From Nitrosomonas sp. (GTDB lineage Bacteria > Pseudomonadota > Gammaproteobacteria > Burkholderiales > Nitrosomonadaceae), in the NCBI RefSeq assembly GCF_019635155.1, contig NZ_JAHBZY010000021.1, positions 1 through 54,458 on the forward strand: a stretch of DNA of 54,458 nt, given 5' to 3'. Below the pieces are notes generated by a model. It was given only the letters and a program-made list of their open reading frames with translations. It did not search any database and was not told the origin of the DNA. Of the stretch, positions 35,850 through 45,174 are shown piece after piece (position 1 is the stretch's first letter; each line of letters starts with the position of its first letter). Position numbers and translations under genes: made by a program.

Positions 35850-38579
35850 ATGCTAGGCAATTTACTCAAGAAAATTTTTGGTAGCCGCAATGATCGGATG
35901 ATCAAACAATATTCTGAAATCGTGCGCGCCATTAATGAGATGGAACCGGCAATTGGGGCTTTATCGGATGCTGATTTGCGCGCTAAGACGGATGAATTTA
36001 AGCAACGTGTGCAGCAGGGAGAAACGCTGGATGCAATCCTACCAGATGCGTTTGCCGTAGTGCGTGAAACAGGTAAGCGAATATTGCAGATGCGTCATTT
36101 TGACGTGCAGCTCATCGGGGGCATGGTACTGCACGAGGGTAAGATTGCCGAAATGCGGACTGGCGAAGGTAAAACCTTGATGGCAACTTTACCGGCTTAT
36201 CTGAATGCGCTATCGGGCCATGGTGTGCATGTTGTTACGGTGAACGATTATTTGGCCAAGCGTGATGCGGAATGGATGGGGAAAATTTATCGTGCGCTCG
36301 GAATGGAGGTGGGCGTTATTTATGCCCACATGCCGCATGATGAAAAACAAGCTGCATATGCAGCTGATATTACCTATGGCACCAATAACGAATACGGTTT
36401 TGATTATTTGCGTGACAATATGGTGACACATGCAAATGAGCGTGTTCAACGGGTGCTGAATTTTGCGATTGTGGACGAAGTTGACTCAATCCTGATTGAC
36501 GAAGCGCGGACGCCACTGATTATTTCAGGGCAGGCTGAGGGCGATACTGAGATCTATGTGCGTATTAATGTATTGGTTCCAAAGCTGACGAAACAGGAAA
36601 CCGAAGAGAGCCCCGGTGATTATAGTGTTGACGAGAAATCTCATCAAGTGACTATGAGCGAGGCCGGTTTTGAGCATGCCGAAAAATTGCTGGCATCGGC
36701 CGGCCTGTTGGCATCAGGCACCAGTCTTTATGATCCCGCTAACATCAATCTGATTCATCATTTAAATGCGGGTTTGCGTGCGCATAATTTATTCTTTAAG
36801 GATCAGCATTACGTTGTCCAGAACGGTGAAGTCATCATTGTCGATGAATTTACCGGGCGGCTAATGGCTGGTCGGCGTTGGTCCGATGGGTTGCATCAAG
36901 CGGTTGAGGCGAAAGAAGGCGTTGCCATTCAGAAAGAGAATCAGACACTTGCTTCGATTACCTTTCAGAATTACTTTCGTATGTATCACAAATTGTCCGG
37001 TATGACGGGTACTGCTGATACGGAAGCTGCTGAATTTCAGCAGATCTACGGTTTGGAAACAATTATTATTCCAACACATAGACCTATGATCCGCGAAGAT
37101 CGCATGGACTTGGTTTATCGCACCACTAAAGAAAAGAATGATGCCATCATTCAGGAAATCAAGCAGTGTTACGAACATGGCCAGCCGGTTCTGGTGGGTA
37201 CGACTTCTATAGAAAATAATGAATTGCTATCCAAGTTGCTTGATCGAGAAAAATTACCGCACCAAGTTTTGAATGCTAAGCAGCATGCGAGCGAAGCATT
37301 GATTGTTACGCAAGCAGGGCGGCCTAAAATGATTACGATCGCAACCAATATGGCAGGCCGAGGCACTGATATCGTATTGGGCGGTAATCCGGAACCGGAA
37401 ATTGAGCGGATACGTCATGATGAGAAATTGAGCGAAGCAGAGAAAGAAAAACGTATACAGGAAGTGAGTGCACAATGGAAGGTTGTGCACGAAGAGGTTT
37501 TAGCAAAAGGCGGTTTGCATATTGTGGGTACGGAACGTCACGAATCTCGTCGCGTAGACAACCAGTTACGCGGGCGTTCCGGTAGGCAGGGTGACCCCGG
37601 TTCCAGTCGTTTTTTTCTTTCACTGGAAGATCCGCTGTTACGCATTTTTGCTTCTGATCGTGTAGCCAATATCATGACTCGACTGAAAATGCCGGAAGGG
37701 GAAGCAATTGAGCACCCTTGGGTTACCCGGGCAATAGAGAATGCACAACGTAAAGTTGAAGCACGAAATTTTGATATGCGTAAGCAGTTGTTGGAATACG
37801 ATGATGTGGCCAATGATCAACGCAATGTTATCTACCAGCAGCGAAACGAATTGCTTGAAGCAAGCCATGATATCTCGGAAACCATTGCAGCAATTCGAGA
37901 AAGTGTTTTAAGCAATTTATTTTATTCCCATATTCCGCCACAAAGCGTCGAAGAGCAATGGGATGTGGCAGGATTGGAAAAAGCGCTTGCAGCCGATTAT
38001 CAATTACATTATCCGATACAACAGTGGCTTGAAAAAGAACCCGAATTGCATGATGAGAATTTGCTTGAGCGTATTCTCAGCTCGACCGAGGAAATTTATC
38101 AAACCAAAATGCAGCTCGTTGGCGCCGAAATTTTGCATCATTATGAGCGAGTGGTAATGCTGCAAATACTTGATTCGCATTGGCGAGAGCACCTGGCCGC
38201 ATTGGATCATTTACGTCAAGGCATCCATTTACGTGGCTACGCGCAGAAGAATCCGAAACAGGAGTATAAACGGGAAGCTTTCGAGCTCTTTACCAATATG
38301 CTTGAAGAGGTCAAGAATGAGGTTACAAGAATACTGCTTACTGTTCAGATAAAAAATGAGCAACAAGTTGATGCCGCAACAGAAACATTGCGTTCTCCTG
38401 AGAAAATTGAACTTCACCATGGTACTGCCGGATCTTTTGATGAGGACTCGACGGATGAGAAAATTGAGAATGATAAAGCTCAGCCGTTTGTACGCTCAAA
38501 CGAAAAAGTGGGTCGCAATCAACCTTGTCCATGCGGATCGGGTAAGAAATATAAACAATGCCACGGGAAGATTAAATAA
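35850..38579 (+). CDS. secA: Protein translocase ATPase SecA
   Basis: Motor of 909 residues driving preproteins through SecYEG. Walker A MRTGEGKT (102-109), the DEAD-like [16 protein letters not shown], the preprotein cross-linking region, and the second helicase half ([13 protein letters not shown]) are intact. The C-terminal zinc motif is complete: Cys893, Cys895, Cys904 and His905 in [13 protein letters not shown], which binds SecB. Housekeeping gene of normal length. A secM-type upstream regulator is not seen. Confidence 0.97.
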   Translation: MLGNLLKKIFGSRNDRMIKQYSEIVRAINEMEPAIGALSDADLRAKTDEFKQRVQQGETLDAILPDAFAVVRETGKRILQMRHFDVQLIGGMVLHEGKIAEMRTGEGKTLMATLPAYLNALSGHGVHVVTVNDYLAKRDAEWMGKIYRALGMEVGVIYAHMPHDEKQAAYAADITYGTNNEYGFDYLRDNMVTHANERVQRVLNFAIVDEVDSILIDEARTPLIISGQAEGDTEIYVRINVLVPKLTKQETEESPGDYSVDEKSHQVTMSEAGFEHAEKLLASAGLLASGTSLYDPANINLIHHLNAGLRAHNLFFKDQHYVVQNGEVIIVDEFTGRLMAGRRWSDGLHQAVEAKEGVAIQKENQTLASITFQNYFRMYHKLSGMTGTADTEAAEFQQIYGLETIIIPTHRPMIREDRMDLVYRTTKEKNDAIIQEIKQCYEHGQPVLVGTTSIENNELLSKLLDREKLPHQVLNAKQHASEALIVTQAGRPKMITIATNMAGRGTDIVLGGNPEPEIERIRHDEKLSEAEKEKRIQEVSAQWKVVHEEVLAKGGLHIVGTERHESRRVDNQLRGRSGRQGDPGSSRFFLSLEDPLLRIFASDRVANIMTRLKMPEGEAIEHPWVTRAIENAQRKVEARNFDMRKQLLEYDDVANDQRNVIYQQRNELLEASHDISETIAAIRESVLSNLFYSHIPPQSVEEQWDVAGLEKALAADYQLHYPIQQWLEKEPELHDENLLERILSSTEEIYQTKMQLVGAEILHHYERVVMLQILDSHWREHLAALDHLRQGIHLRGYAQKNPKQEYKREAFELFTNMLEEVKNEVTRILLTVQIKNEQQVDAATETLRSPEKIELHHGTAGSFDEDSTDEKIENDKAQPFVRSNEKVGRNQPCPCGSGKKYKQCHGKIK

Positions 38580-38621
38580 TTGCCGCAATGTGCGGAGGAC
38601 GATGTAAGGAAAAGAAGATTC

Positions 38622-38651
38622 TTTTTGTCCTTGAAGCGATTATGGTATACT
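38622..38651 (+). promoter_or_regulatory. Possible promoter of petABC
   Basis: A good -10 box TATACT (38646-38651) lies 117 bp before petA. TTTTTG at 38622-38627 would be a weak -35 with an 18-bp gap; TTGTCC at 38625 is closer to consensus but has only a 15-bp gap. Assignment is tentative. Confidence 0.4.
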
Positions 38652-38767
38652 GCGCGCTTTTGTGGTTGGCGCGTAAAAATAGTTAGCGAGAGCAGTCGGA
38701 TATTTTCTAATAATATCCTTTGTTTTTAGATAGTTACCTGAGATAATTACTGATGGAATGATTTAAT

Positions 38768-39379
38768 ATGATGGCAGATAGTTTCAGCATCAATGATAAG
38801 ATGAGCGGCAGGAGAAAATTTTTAGTCGCTGCAACTTCTGTAGCGGGTGGTATAGCAGGCGCTGCGATTGCAACGCCTTTTTTATTAAGTATGATGCCAA
38901 GCGAAAGAGCAAAAGCAGCGGGAGCACCGGTGGAAGTGGATATCTCTAAACTTGAGCCGGGTATGCTTATGATGGTTGAGTGGCGCGGGAGAGTCGTGTG
39001 GGTATTGAATCGCACACCAGAAATGCTTGAGACCCTTCCAAAATTGGAAGACCAATTAGCTGATCCGAATTCGGAAAAAAATCAACAGCCTGAGTATGCG
39101 AAAAATCTTACACGTTCTATTAAACCGGCGATACTCGTTATCGAAGGCGTTTGTACACACCTGGGTTGTTCGCCCGTATTCAGAAAAGATGTGGCGCCGG
39201 AGGATTTGGGCCCTGATTGGTTGGGTGGGTTTTTCTGCCCTTGTCATGGCTCCAAATTTGATTTGGCAGGGCGAGTATATAAGAGTGTACCGGCTCCGAC
39301 GAATATGGTTGTGCCACCGCATGTTTATCTGAGTGATAGTCGTCTTTTAATTGGATCTGAAAGTGAGGGATCTGCGTAA
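38768..39379 (+). CDS. petA: Rieske iron-sulfur subunit of cytochrome bc1
   Basis: Subunit of 203 residues carrying the 2Fe-2S cluster that takes electrons from quinol. The twin-arginine start SGRRKFLVAATSVAGG is both the Tat signal and the membrane anchor. Cluster ligands lie in CTHLGC (Cys129, His131) and CPCHGS (Cys157, His160), and Cys134 and Cys159 form the disulfide. First gene of petABC; petB begins directly after the stop. Part of the respiratory chain that carries electrons from ubiquinol to cytochrome c. Confidence 0.97.
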   Translation: MMADSFSINDKMSGRRKFLVAATSVAGGIAGAAIATPFLLSMMPSERAKAAGAPVEVDISKLEPGMLMMVEWRGRVVWVLNRTPEMLETLPKLEDQLADPNSEKNQQPEYAKNLTRSIKPAILVIEGVCTHLGCSPVFRKDVAPEDLGPDWLGGFFCPCHGSKFDLAGRVYKSVPAPTNMVVPPHVYLSDSRLLIGSESEGSA

Positions 39380-40627
39380 ATGAGTAATATGTTTAATTCC
39401 ATGATTGAATGGATTGATAAGCGTTTCCCATTAACATCGAATTGGAAAGCGCATCTTTCCGAATACTACGCACCAAAGAATTTTAATTTCTGGTATTTCT
39501 TTGGTTCTCTGGCCTTATTGGTCTTGGTTAATCAGCTGATAACCGGTATTTTTCTGACGATGAATTATAAACCTGATGCTAGCCAGGCTTTTGCATCGGT
39601 TGAATATATCATGCGGGATGTTGATTACGGCTGGTTGATAAGATATATGCACTCAACAGGTGCATCCATGTTTTTTGTGGTTGTTTATCTGCATATGTTC
39701 CGGGGGATGATGTATGGTTCATACCGGAAACCACGAGAACTTTTGTGGTTGGTTGGAATGTGCATATTCTTCGTTCTGATGAGCTTGGCTTTTACTGGCT
39801 ATATTTTGCCGTGGGGGCAAATGTCATATTGGGGAGCACAGGTAATTGTGAGCATGTTCGGAGCGATACCGGCTGTCGGCGATACACTCCAACAATGGCT
39901 TCTAGGTGATTTCACCCTATCGGATGCGGCGCTTAATCGTTTCTTCGCTTATCACGTGGTGACATTACCGCTGGTATTACTAGTGCTGGTATTTGTACAC
40001 ATCTTAGCTTTACATGAAACCGGGTCAAATAATCCGGATGGTATTGAGATAAAAGAGAATAAGAACCCAACGACGGGTATTCCGGTAGATGGCATCCCAT
40101 TTCATCCCTATTACTCAGTTAAAGATATTGTCGGGGTGGTGGTTTTCTTGATTGTATTCTGCGGGATTATTTTCTTCGCTCCTGAAATGGGTGGATATTT
40201 CCTGGAGTACAACAATTTCATTCCTGCAAACACATTACAAACTCCTGATCATATTGCGCCTGTTTGGTATTTCACACCTTATTATTCAATGTTGAGGGCT
40301 GTAACTGTTAACTTCCTTGGAATCGATGCAAAACTGTGGGGGGTCATACTGATGGCAGGATCGGTAGTTATTTTCTGCTTCTTGCCATGGCTGGATAGGA
40401 GTCCTGTTAAATCGATACGCTATAAAGGACCTTATTTTAAGATCGCGTTAACGTTATTTGTTATTAGCTTTTTCGTATTGGGTTGGCTTGGAACAAAATC
40501 GCCTACACCTATGTATACGCTGCTAGCGCAGATCTTTACCGTGATATATTTTGCATTCTTTATCTTGATGCCGTGGTATAGCAAAATAGATAAAACAAAA
40601 CCAGAGCCCAAAAGACTACAAGAGTAA
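39380..40627 (+). CDS. petB: Cytochrome b subunit of cytochrome bc1
   Basis: Integral membrane protein of 415 residues with eight or nine hydrophobic segments. Heme ligands lie in the second and fourth helices (HSTGASMFFVVVYLH and FFAYHVVTLPLVLLVLVFVH). The quinol-site PEWY-type motif is present in the form APVWYFTPYY. It starts on the base after the petA stop. Length and topology are normal for proteobacterial cytochrome b. Confidence 0.97.
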   Translation: MSNMFNSMIEWIDKRFPLTSNWKAHLSEYYAPKNFNFWYFFGSLALLVLVNQLITGIFLTMNYKPDASQAFASVEYIMRDVDYGWLIRYMHSTGASMFFVVVYLHMFRGMMYGSYRKPRELLWLVGMCIFFVLMSLAFTGYILPWGQMSYWGAQVIVSMFGAIPAVGDTLQQWLLGDFTLSDAALNRFFAYHVVTLPLVLLVLVFVHILALHETGSNNPDGIEIKENKNPTTGIPVDGIPFHPYYSVKDIVGVVVFLIVFCGIIFFAPEMGGYFLEYNNFIPANTLQTPDHIAPVWYFTPYYSMLRAVTVNFLGIDAKLWGVILMAGSVVIFCFLPWLDRSPVKSIRYKGPYFKIALTLFVISFFVLGWLGTKSPTPMYTLLAQIFTVIYFAFFILMPWYSKIDKTKPEPKRLQE

Positions 40628-40631
40628 AAAA

Positions 40632-41345
40632 ATGATGAAATTAACGATCGCTTTATTAATTTTATGTATGGCTCCATTTAGTAATGCTTTTGCTGCCGAA
40701 TCGAGTGTACCGTTAGATCGCGCACCGGTAGACATTACTGATAATGCTTCTCTACAACGTGGAGCGGAAAGCTTTGTGAATTATTGCTTGACGTGTCATG
40801 GTGCAAGTTATATGCGCTATAACCGTCACCGTGATATTGGACTTACGAATGAAGAAATCCTTGGGAAATTAGTTTTCACTGGGCAGAAAGTGGGTGATTT
40901 AATGCAATCCGCTATGCGCAAGAAAGAAGGACAGGAATGGTTTGGTATGGTGCCGCCTGATTTGTCTGTTATAGCGCGTTCTAGAGGAGCAGACTGGTTG
41001 TATACATATTTGCGGACATTCTATCGTGATGACGATACCGCGACAGGATGGAATAACTTGGTATTTGATCGTGTCGCGATGCCGCATGTTCTGTATCAAC
41101 TACAAGGTGAGCAAAGATTGGTGGCGAAAGGCGACCAGAAGAGCCTAGTGCTTGATAAACCAGGTCAAATGTCTGGAGCTGATTTTGATAAATTTGCTGG
41201 TGATCTAGTTAATTATTTGGTTTATTTAGGTGAACCACATGCTAATGCCCGAAAAGAATTAGGAATTCAGGTGATGATCTTTTTACTGGGCATGTTAGCT
41301 TTATCATATGCGTTGAAGAAAGAGTATTGGAAAGATATTCATTAA
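40632..41345 (+). CDS. petC: Cytochrome c1 subunit of cytochrome bc1
   Basis: Periplasm-facing heme protein of 237 residues. The signal peptide ends near FAAES. The c-type heme site is CLTCH (Cys52, Cys55, His56), with a probable methionine ligand in DRVAMPHVLYQLQG. One C-terminal anchor (VMIFLLGMLALSYALKK) follows. Four bp separate it from petB. It passes electrons to a soluble cytochrome c. Confidence 0.96.
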   Translation: MMKLTIALLILCMAPFSNAFAAESSVPLDRAPVDITDNASLQRGAESFVNYCLTCHGASYMRYNRHRDIGLTNEEILGKLVFTGQKVGDLMQSAMRKKEGQEWFGMVPPDLSVIARSRGADWLYTYLRTFYRDDDTATGWNNLVFDRVAMPHVLYQLQGEQRLVAKGDQKSLVLDKPGQMSGADFDKFAGDLVNYLVYLGEPHANARKELGIQVMIFLLGMLALSYALKKEYWKDIH

Positions 41346-41394
41346 GGCTTCGAACTTGCTGATTATGCAGGTGGTTTAGTCAGAGATTGAAGTT

Positions 41395-41994
41395 ATGATG
41401 ACGCTATATTCAACAATTACATGTCCATTCAGTCATCGGTGCAGAATTGTACTGCACGAGAAGGATATGGACTTTCAAGTAATTGATGTTGATCCTAATA
41501 ATAAATCAGAAGACTTGGCGGTAATGAGTCCGTATGGTAAGGCTCCTGTACTTGTGGAACGCGACCTCGTTTTATATGAATCGAATATTATTAATGAATA
41601 TATCGATGATCGTTTTCCACATCCGCAGTTGATGCCCGCGGACCCCGTAATGCGTGCACGTGCCAGACTATTGCTATTTCGCTTTGAACAGGAATTATTC
41701 TGTCACATTGATGCCTTTGATGAAGCTGATCAAAAAGCGATAGACAAGGCTCGTACTGTAATTGCAGAGAATTTAACGATGATCTCTCCCGTTTTTGAGA
41801 AACAGAAATTTATGTTGGGGGATGAGTTTTCGATGCTCGATGTTGCTATCGCACCATTATTATGGCGTTTAGAGTATTTTGGAATTAAACTTCCCAAGCA
41901 AGCAGCCCCCTTGTTGAAGTATTCCGAAAGACTATTTAGTCGACCATTGTTCATTGATGCATTATCGGCGTCGGAAAAAGTGATGCGCAAATGA
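41395..41994 (+). CDS. sspA: Stringent starvation protein A
   Basis: GST-fold protein of 199 residues that binds RNA polymerase in E. coli and shapes stationary-phase transcription. MTLYSTITCPFSHRCRIVLHEK is the thioredoxin-like start; the ESNIINEYIDDRFPHPQLMPADP segment is typical of SspA. It follows petC by about 50 bp, a conserved order in betaproteobacteria, and overlaps sspB by 4 bp. Confidence 0.93.
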   Translation: MMTLYSTITCPFSHRCRIVLHEKDMDFQVIDVDPNNKSEDLAVMSPYGKAPVLVERDLVLYESNIINEYIDDRFPHPQLMPADPVMRARARLLLFRFEQELFCHIDAFDEADQKAIDKARTVIAENLTMISPVFEKQKFMLGDEFSMLDVAIAPLLWRLEYFGIKLPKQAAPLLKYSERLFSRPLFIDALSASEKVMRK

Positions 41995-42413
41995 TTACTC
42001 AATCGACGAAGCCTTATTTAATTCGTTCTATCTATGATTGGTGCAGCGATAGCGGTCTTACCCCTTATATTTCTGTAGCAGTCTTTAATGGGTTGGATAT
42101 TCCAAAAGAATATGTGAAAAATAACGAGATAATACTCAATATCGGTGCGACTGCCGTGCAAGAACTGAACATTGGTAATGATTGTTTGAGTTTCACGGCT
42201 AGGTTTAACGGCATTGCTAAAAAGCTAAATATCCCTCTAGATGCAATCAAAGGAATATTTGCTAAAGAAGTTAACCAAGGAATTACTTTTTCTTCAGATA
42301 ACATCGAAAATAGAAACGATATAGATAATTCAGAAAATAGTGGTTTCAATGAGAGCATTCAAATCTCTGAAGAAAAGAAAACGCGAAAACCCAAACTTAG
42401 AATAATCAAATAA
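41991..42413 (+). CDS. sspB: ClpXP adaptor SspB
   Basis: Adaptor of 140 residues that delivers ssrA-tagged proteins to ClpXP. The start KPYLIRSIYDWCSDSGLTPYI matches the family; LNIGNDCLSFTARFNG is its substrate-binding strand set. An acidic, disordered linker leads to a C-terminal ClpX-binding peptide, KLRIIK. It overlaps sspA (ATGA). It is the last core gene before the tRNA and integrated element. Confidence 0.93.
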   Translation: MITQSTKPYLIRSIYDWCSDSGLTPYISVAVFNGLDIPKEYVKNNEIILNIGATAVQELNIGNDCLSFTARFNGIAKKLNIPLDAIKGIFAKEVNQGITFSSDNIENRNDIDNSENSGFNESIQISEEKKTRKPKLRIIK

Positions 42414-42439
42414 ATATATCAGATTATTCTTGTCAAATT

Positions 42440-42515
42440 GCCGGCATAGCTCAGATGGTAGAGCAGCTGATTTGTAATCAGAAGGTCCCGAGTTCGATTC
42501 TTGGTGTCGGCACCA
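42440..42515 (+). tRNA. tRNA-Thr (anticodon TGT)
   Basis: A complete 76-nt cloverleaf. The acceptor stem GCCGGCA pairs with TGTCGGC (one G-T pair), the anticodon loop holds TGT in CTGATTTGTAATCAG, the T-loop is GTTCGATTC, and a 3' CCA is encoded. The tRNA looks intact, so an element that integrated here would have restored its 3' end. Confidence 0.97.
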
Positions 42516-42522
42516 TAAAATT

Positions 42523-42558
42523 AATGGCTTGCAATTTTCATCCAAGCCATTTTTGTTT
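42523..42558 (+). terminator. Terminator after tRNA-Thr
   Basis: AATGGCTTG (42523-42531) pairs perfectly with CAAGCCATT (42543-42551), followed by TTTTG and TTTC. It starts 8 bp beyond the tRNA CCA. Confidence 0.85.
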
Positions 42559-42560
42559 CA

Positions 42561-42579
42561 GGGGTTACGCTGGGGTTAC
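42561..42579. repeat. Tandem GGGGTTAC repeat beside the tRNA
   Basis: GGGGTTAC occurs at 42561-42568 and 42572-42579, one helical turn apart, between the tRNA terminator and the AlpA-like gene. Phased short repeats near a tRNA attachment site are often arm-type sites for a tyrosine integrase or its excisionase. Only the repeat is seen; the role is inference. Confidence 0.5.
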
Positions 42580-42603
42580 ATTGCGGCAATCTAGCAACCA
42601 TTT

Positions 42604-42828
42604 CTAGGACACTCTTTTACTTTCTTTCCAAGCGATCAAATCAGATATTTTGTACCTGACCTTGCTACCTATTTTGTAGAAAGGGATAGTTTCTTTCTTT
42701 GTGCAGCGCCATGAAGCAAGCGTATTTATTTTTACTCCGATAATTTGTGCGGCCACCACTGGATCAACCTCTTCCGTGTTTTTGCTGGACTCAATTATTT
42801 TGCTTAGGGTTAAGTTTTTTTCGTTCAT
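42604..42828 (-). CDS. AlpA/excisionase-like helix-turn-helix protein
   Basis: DNA-binding protein of 74 residues. The segment DPVVAAQIIGVKINTLASWRCTKKE is a MerR-like winged helix-turn-helix (HTH_17), followed by the wing FYKIGSKVRYKISDLIAWKESK. Such proteins serve as excisionases or as regulators of integrase genes in mobile elements. It is the gene closest to the tRNA, and no integrase is present beside it. Its position suggests it binds near the GGGGTTAC repeat; unproven. Confidence 0.8.
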   Translation of the reverse strand: MNEKNLTLSKIIESSKNTEEVDPVVAAQIIGVKINTLASWRCTKKETIPFYKIGSKVRYKISDLIAWKESKRVS

Positions 42829-42947
42829 CTATCTAGCTCCAATACTTTTCAAATTTACGTGAACTCTTTCCGCTCAATTAATGGCTTCGTTGTTACATAC
42901 TTTGCGCGCTCGAACTATATTGTTTTTTTAAATTAAAATTTTTGTTG

Positions 42948-43376
42948 TTAACTCAAGATCACTAGAATCAATACCGCCGAAACCAATACCAGAGCTGCAG
43001 CAAATAAATTCATAATGGCCGCCTGTCTGGAAATTCTGACCAGTTCACGGATATCATGATTAATAGCGATTATGAATTTTTCACTGATTAACTGCATGCT
43101 TTGGTCTATTAATTGATCGTTGTTTTTGCTGAAATTGTTTTGTTGTGCATTAATCAGTGCATTGGCTTTTTTGCTGGCGACTGTTTGCCACTGATTAAAA
43201 CTCTCTTCCAACATCGCCTGATAATTGCTTAGCAGTTCAGCATGGGCTTCTTTATTTTGCTCCAGCAATACTTCGTTGAGCGTATGCATCATCAATACGG
43301 GATCATCCTGTGACAGAACAATGCCGTGTTCTGACGCTACTCTTTTAATGAGCGCATCTAATTTGTCATTACTCAT
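42948..43376 (-). CDS. traM: IncP-type TraM-like membrane protein
   Basis: Protein of 142 residues with an N-terminal helical part (DALIKRVASEHGIVLSQDDP, as in IncP TraM proteins), a long coiled-coil-like middle, and one C-terminal membrane segment (FAAALVLVSAVLILVIL). It overlaps the traL gene by 4 bp, and in RP4 traM likewise follows traL. Exact role unknown; in RP4 it is part of the traKLM operon supporting transfer. Assignment rests on position plus the N-terminal pattern. Confidence 0.7.
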   Translation of the reverse strand: MSNDKLDALIKRVASEHGIVLSQDDPVLMMHTLNEVLLEQNKEAHAELLSNYQAMLEESFNQWQTVASKKANALINAQQNNFSKNNDQLIDQSMQLISEKFIIAINHDIRELVRISRQAAIMNLFAAALVLVSAVLILVILS

Positions 43377-44104
43377 GTTAAAACAGCAGCTACATTTTCG
43401 ATGTTGGTGAAGAGCTGCCTGCGGATAATCGCTAACCTTTGGCGTACCATCACCGGCAAAGAACTATTCTTCAGCGCTTCATCGAAGGTAAATTTTGATT
43501 GCAGGATTTCGCTCAAATCCTTGCCGAAAGTCTCGGGCTTATAGTGCGGAATTCGGATAATGGCGGATACCCGTGCTTTGTTATCCACATACGCTTTCAT
43601 TTCCTCAAACTGCTTGCCATTCATGCTGATTTCTCCCCAGTAAGGATTCAACCAAACGACAAACAATGCTTCCTTAGGAAACTGTTTAATCAGATGTACA
43701 AAACCATTGAGCGTATCGAGCAAAGCTTGACTACCCGTGATGACAGTATGCACAACCAGTTCATGCCCCATATCCAGAAGTAAGGCGGGTATCTGGTTGC
43801 TGATGAGATAATGCGACATCGGTACAAAGGTACTGGCACCATTGTCAATAATGACGTCATTTTCAGCTTTGGCGATGAATTCAATCAAATCATCAAACTT
43901 TCTCGGATCAATCTCATCATTGTTCATCACATTAATCTGCTTAACATTGAGCTTTTTAAAACCATAAAAAGTGGCATTAACCGGATCTGTATCAATGCAT
44001 AAAGGATTGCCGCCTTTGGCAACCTTATGTTGCGCAAGCGTGGATGATATGAATGACTTCCCAACCCCACCCTTTCCTTGCAAAATCATATGTATCTTAG
44101 CCAT
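43373..44104 (-). CDS. traL: IncP-type TraL, ParA-like ATPase
   Basis: Protein of 243 residues with the deviant Walker A motif QGKGGVGKS, followed by CIDTDPVNAT, as in ParA/MinD-type ATPases and RP4 TraL. The ATG at 44104 is chosen over the TTG at 44107; it shares a base with the traK stop (TGATG). Middle gene of traK-traL-traM. Not accompanied by a ParB, so partition is less likely than a transfer-linked role. Confidence 0.83.
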   Translation of the reverse strand: MAKIHMILQGKGGVGKSFISSTLAQHKVAKGGNPLCIDTDPVNATFYGFKKLNVKQINVMNNDEIDPRKFDDLIEFIAKAENDVIIDNGASTFVPMSHYLISNQIPALLLDMGHELVVHTVITGSQALLDTLNGFVHLIKQFPKEALFVVWLNPYWGEISMNGKQFEEMKAYVDNKARVSAIIRIPHYKPETFGKDLSEILQSKFTFDEALKNSSLPVMVRQRLAIIRRQLFTNIENVAAVLT

Positions 44105-44427
44105 CAAATTAACTCCTCTTTTTCAGTTGCAGAATTAAAACGAAATCCTTCATGATTACTCCCAGCTGACTTTTCTTGATCAATGCGCGGATGCTGCTTT
44201 CTGTCCTCACCAATATGTCGATTGACCAATGTTCGGAACCATTGATATGAACATTTGATTTTTTCTTCCTGGTGCAAAATGTTCCAGATCTGCCGAATCG
44301 TCCAGCCATCCTTGAGTGCCTGCTCAATATCAGGCTTCAATGCGATGAACGCCGGTAAAAATTGCTTACCGGTACTTTTGTTTTTATCCGCATAAAGTGC
44401 GATTCGATCTGATAAGGATTTAGTCAT
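44104..44427 (-). CDS. traK: TraK, oriT-binding relaxosome accessory protein
   Basis: Basic protein of 107 residues. In RP4, TraK binds and bends DNA beside the nick site. Family features seen are FLPAFIALKPDIEQALKDGWTIRQIW, then KCSYQWFRTLVNRHI, a helix-turn-helix-like segment like RP4 TraK. The ATG at 44427 is preceded by GGGAA; an upstream in-frame start at 44469 is less likely. It is transcribed away from traJ, with oriT in between. First gene of the KLM operon. Confidence 0.8.
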   Translation of the reverse strand: MTKSLSDRIALYADKNKSTGKQFLPAFIALKPDIEQALKDGWTIRQIWNILHQEEKIKCSYQWFRTLVNRHIGEDRKQHPRIDQEKSAGSNHEGFRFNSATEKEELI

Positions 44428-44764
44428 CACACAATTCCCACAAAAATATGTATCTTGGCGTCCAAACAATTCCTTTGTTTCTATTGCTTTCTTTTTTGTT
44501 GTTTTCGACTTTTTCTAATTGCTTATCCTTTATTTTTGTTTCTAAGAGACTGTTATTTAGTTGAATAAAGCTTGTTTTAAGTATTTTTATACTGTTTGAA
44601 ATTATGATATAACGAAAATAAACTATTTGCAAACATCGATTATAGTGTTAGTATATTTCTTAAAACTCACACAACCGGGCAAGATATGTGGAGATGGCCA
44701 TCTCCACCACAACTTATTCGCACAGTGTGCTCAACGTTGATCTTGCTCTTCGAGGAAAACTGAA
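44428..44764. other. oriT region of the conjugative element
   Basis: The divergent gap between traK and traJ. CGGGCAAGATATGTGGAG (44676-44693) matches the RP4 nic region (as I recall it, CGGGCAGGATAGGTGAAG) at 15 of 18 positions. By analogy the relaxase would nick the minus strand between the complements of 44679 and 44680. A perfect 20-bp palindrome, GTGGAGATGG-CCATCTCCAC (44688-44707), overlaps it where RP4 has the TraJ-binding inverted repeat. The part nearer traK (44460-44640) is AT-rich with many T-tracts, fitting the bent TraK-binding zone. Promoters for both operons must also lie here. Confidence 0.85.
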
Positions 44765-45133
44765 ATGATTGACAAAAATAACCTTAAGACAATCAAAAAA
44801 GAAAGAAGAGAGAAGAAGCTCAGGGTGCCTGTTTTGCCAATCGAGGAAGCTGAAATAAAGAGTAAAGCAATGGATACCGGATTAACCGTTGCCGAGTACC
44901 TGCGCAATCTGGGCCTGGGTTATCAAGTGCCCAGTGTTATAGATAATCGGAAAGTGGATGCCTTGTTAAAAATCAATGCGGATCTTGGCAGATTGGGTGG
45001 GTTGATCAAACTTTGGCTTACCAACGACAAGCGCACAAAATTAATTGGCAAGTCACAATTGCATATGACCTTGGACAGTATCCGGAATACGCAAAGCATC
45101 ATGCTCAATGAAATTATGAAGCTTAAAAAATAA
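44765..45133 (+). CDS. traJ: TraJ, oriT recognition protein
   Basis: Ribbon-helix-helix-type protein of 122 residues that in RP4 binds the inverted repeat beside the nick and recruits TraI. Clear similarity to RP4 TraJ at LRVPVLPIEEAEIKSKA, AEYLRNLGLGYQV and, most strongly, INADLGRLGGLIKLWL. The ATG has a GAGGA site. The gene lies 57 bp past the 20-bp palindrome, and traI follows after about 40 bp. Confidence 0.9.
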   Translation: MIDKNNLKTIKKERREKKLRVPVLPIEEAEIKSKAMDTGLTVAEYLRNLGLGYQVPSVIDNRKVDALLKINADLGRLGGLIKLWLTNDKRTKLIGKSQLHMTLDSIRNTQSIMLNEIMKLKK

Positions 45134-45174
45134 CTTTCGGAATAGTCCTATTAGACTTAAGCAGCTTAAATACG

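Noticed and set aside
42516-42947. Integrase gene beside the tRNA
   Set aside because: Only the AlpA-like frame is open here; no tyrosine or serine recombinase motif is visible on either strand.
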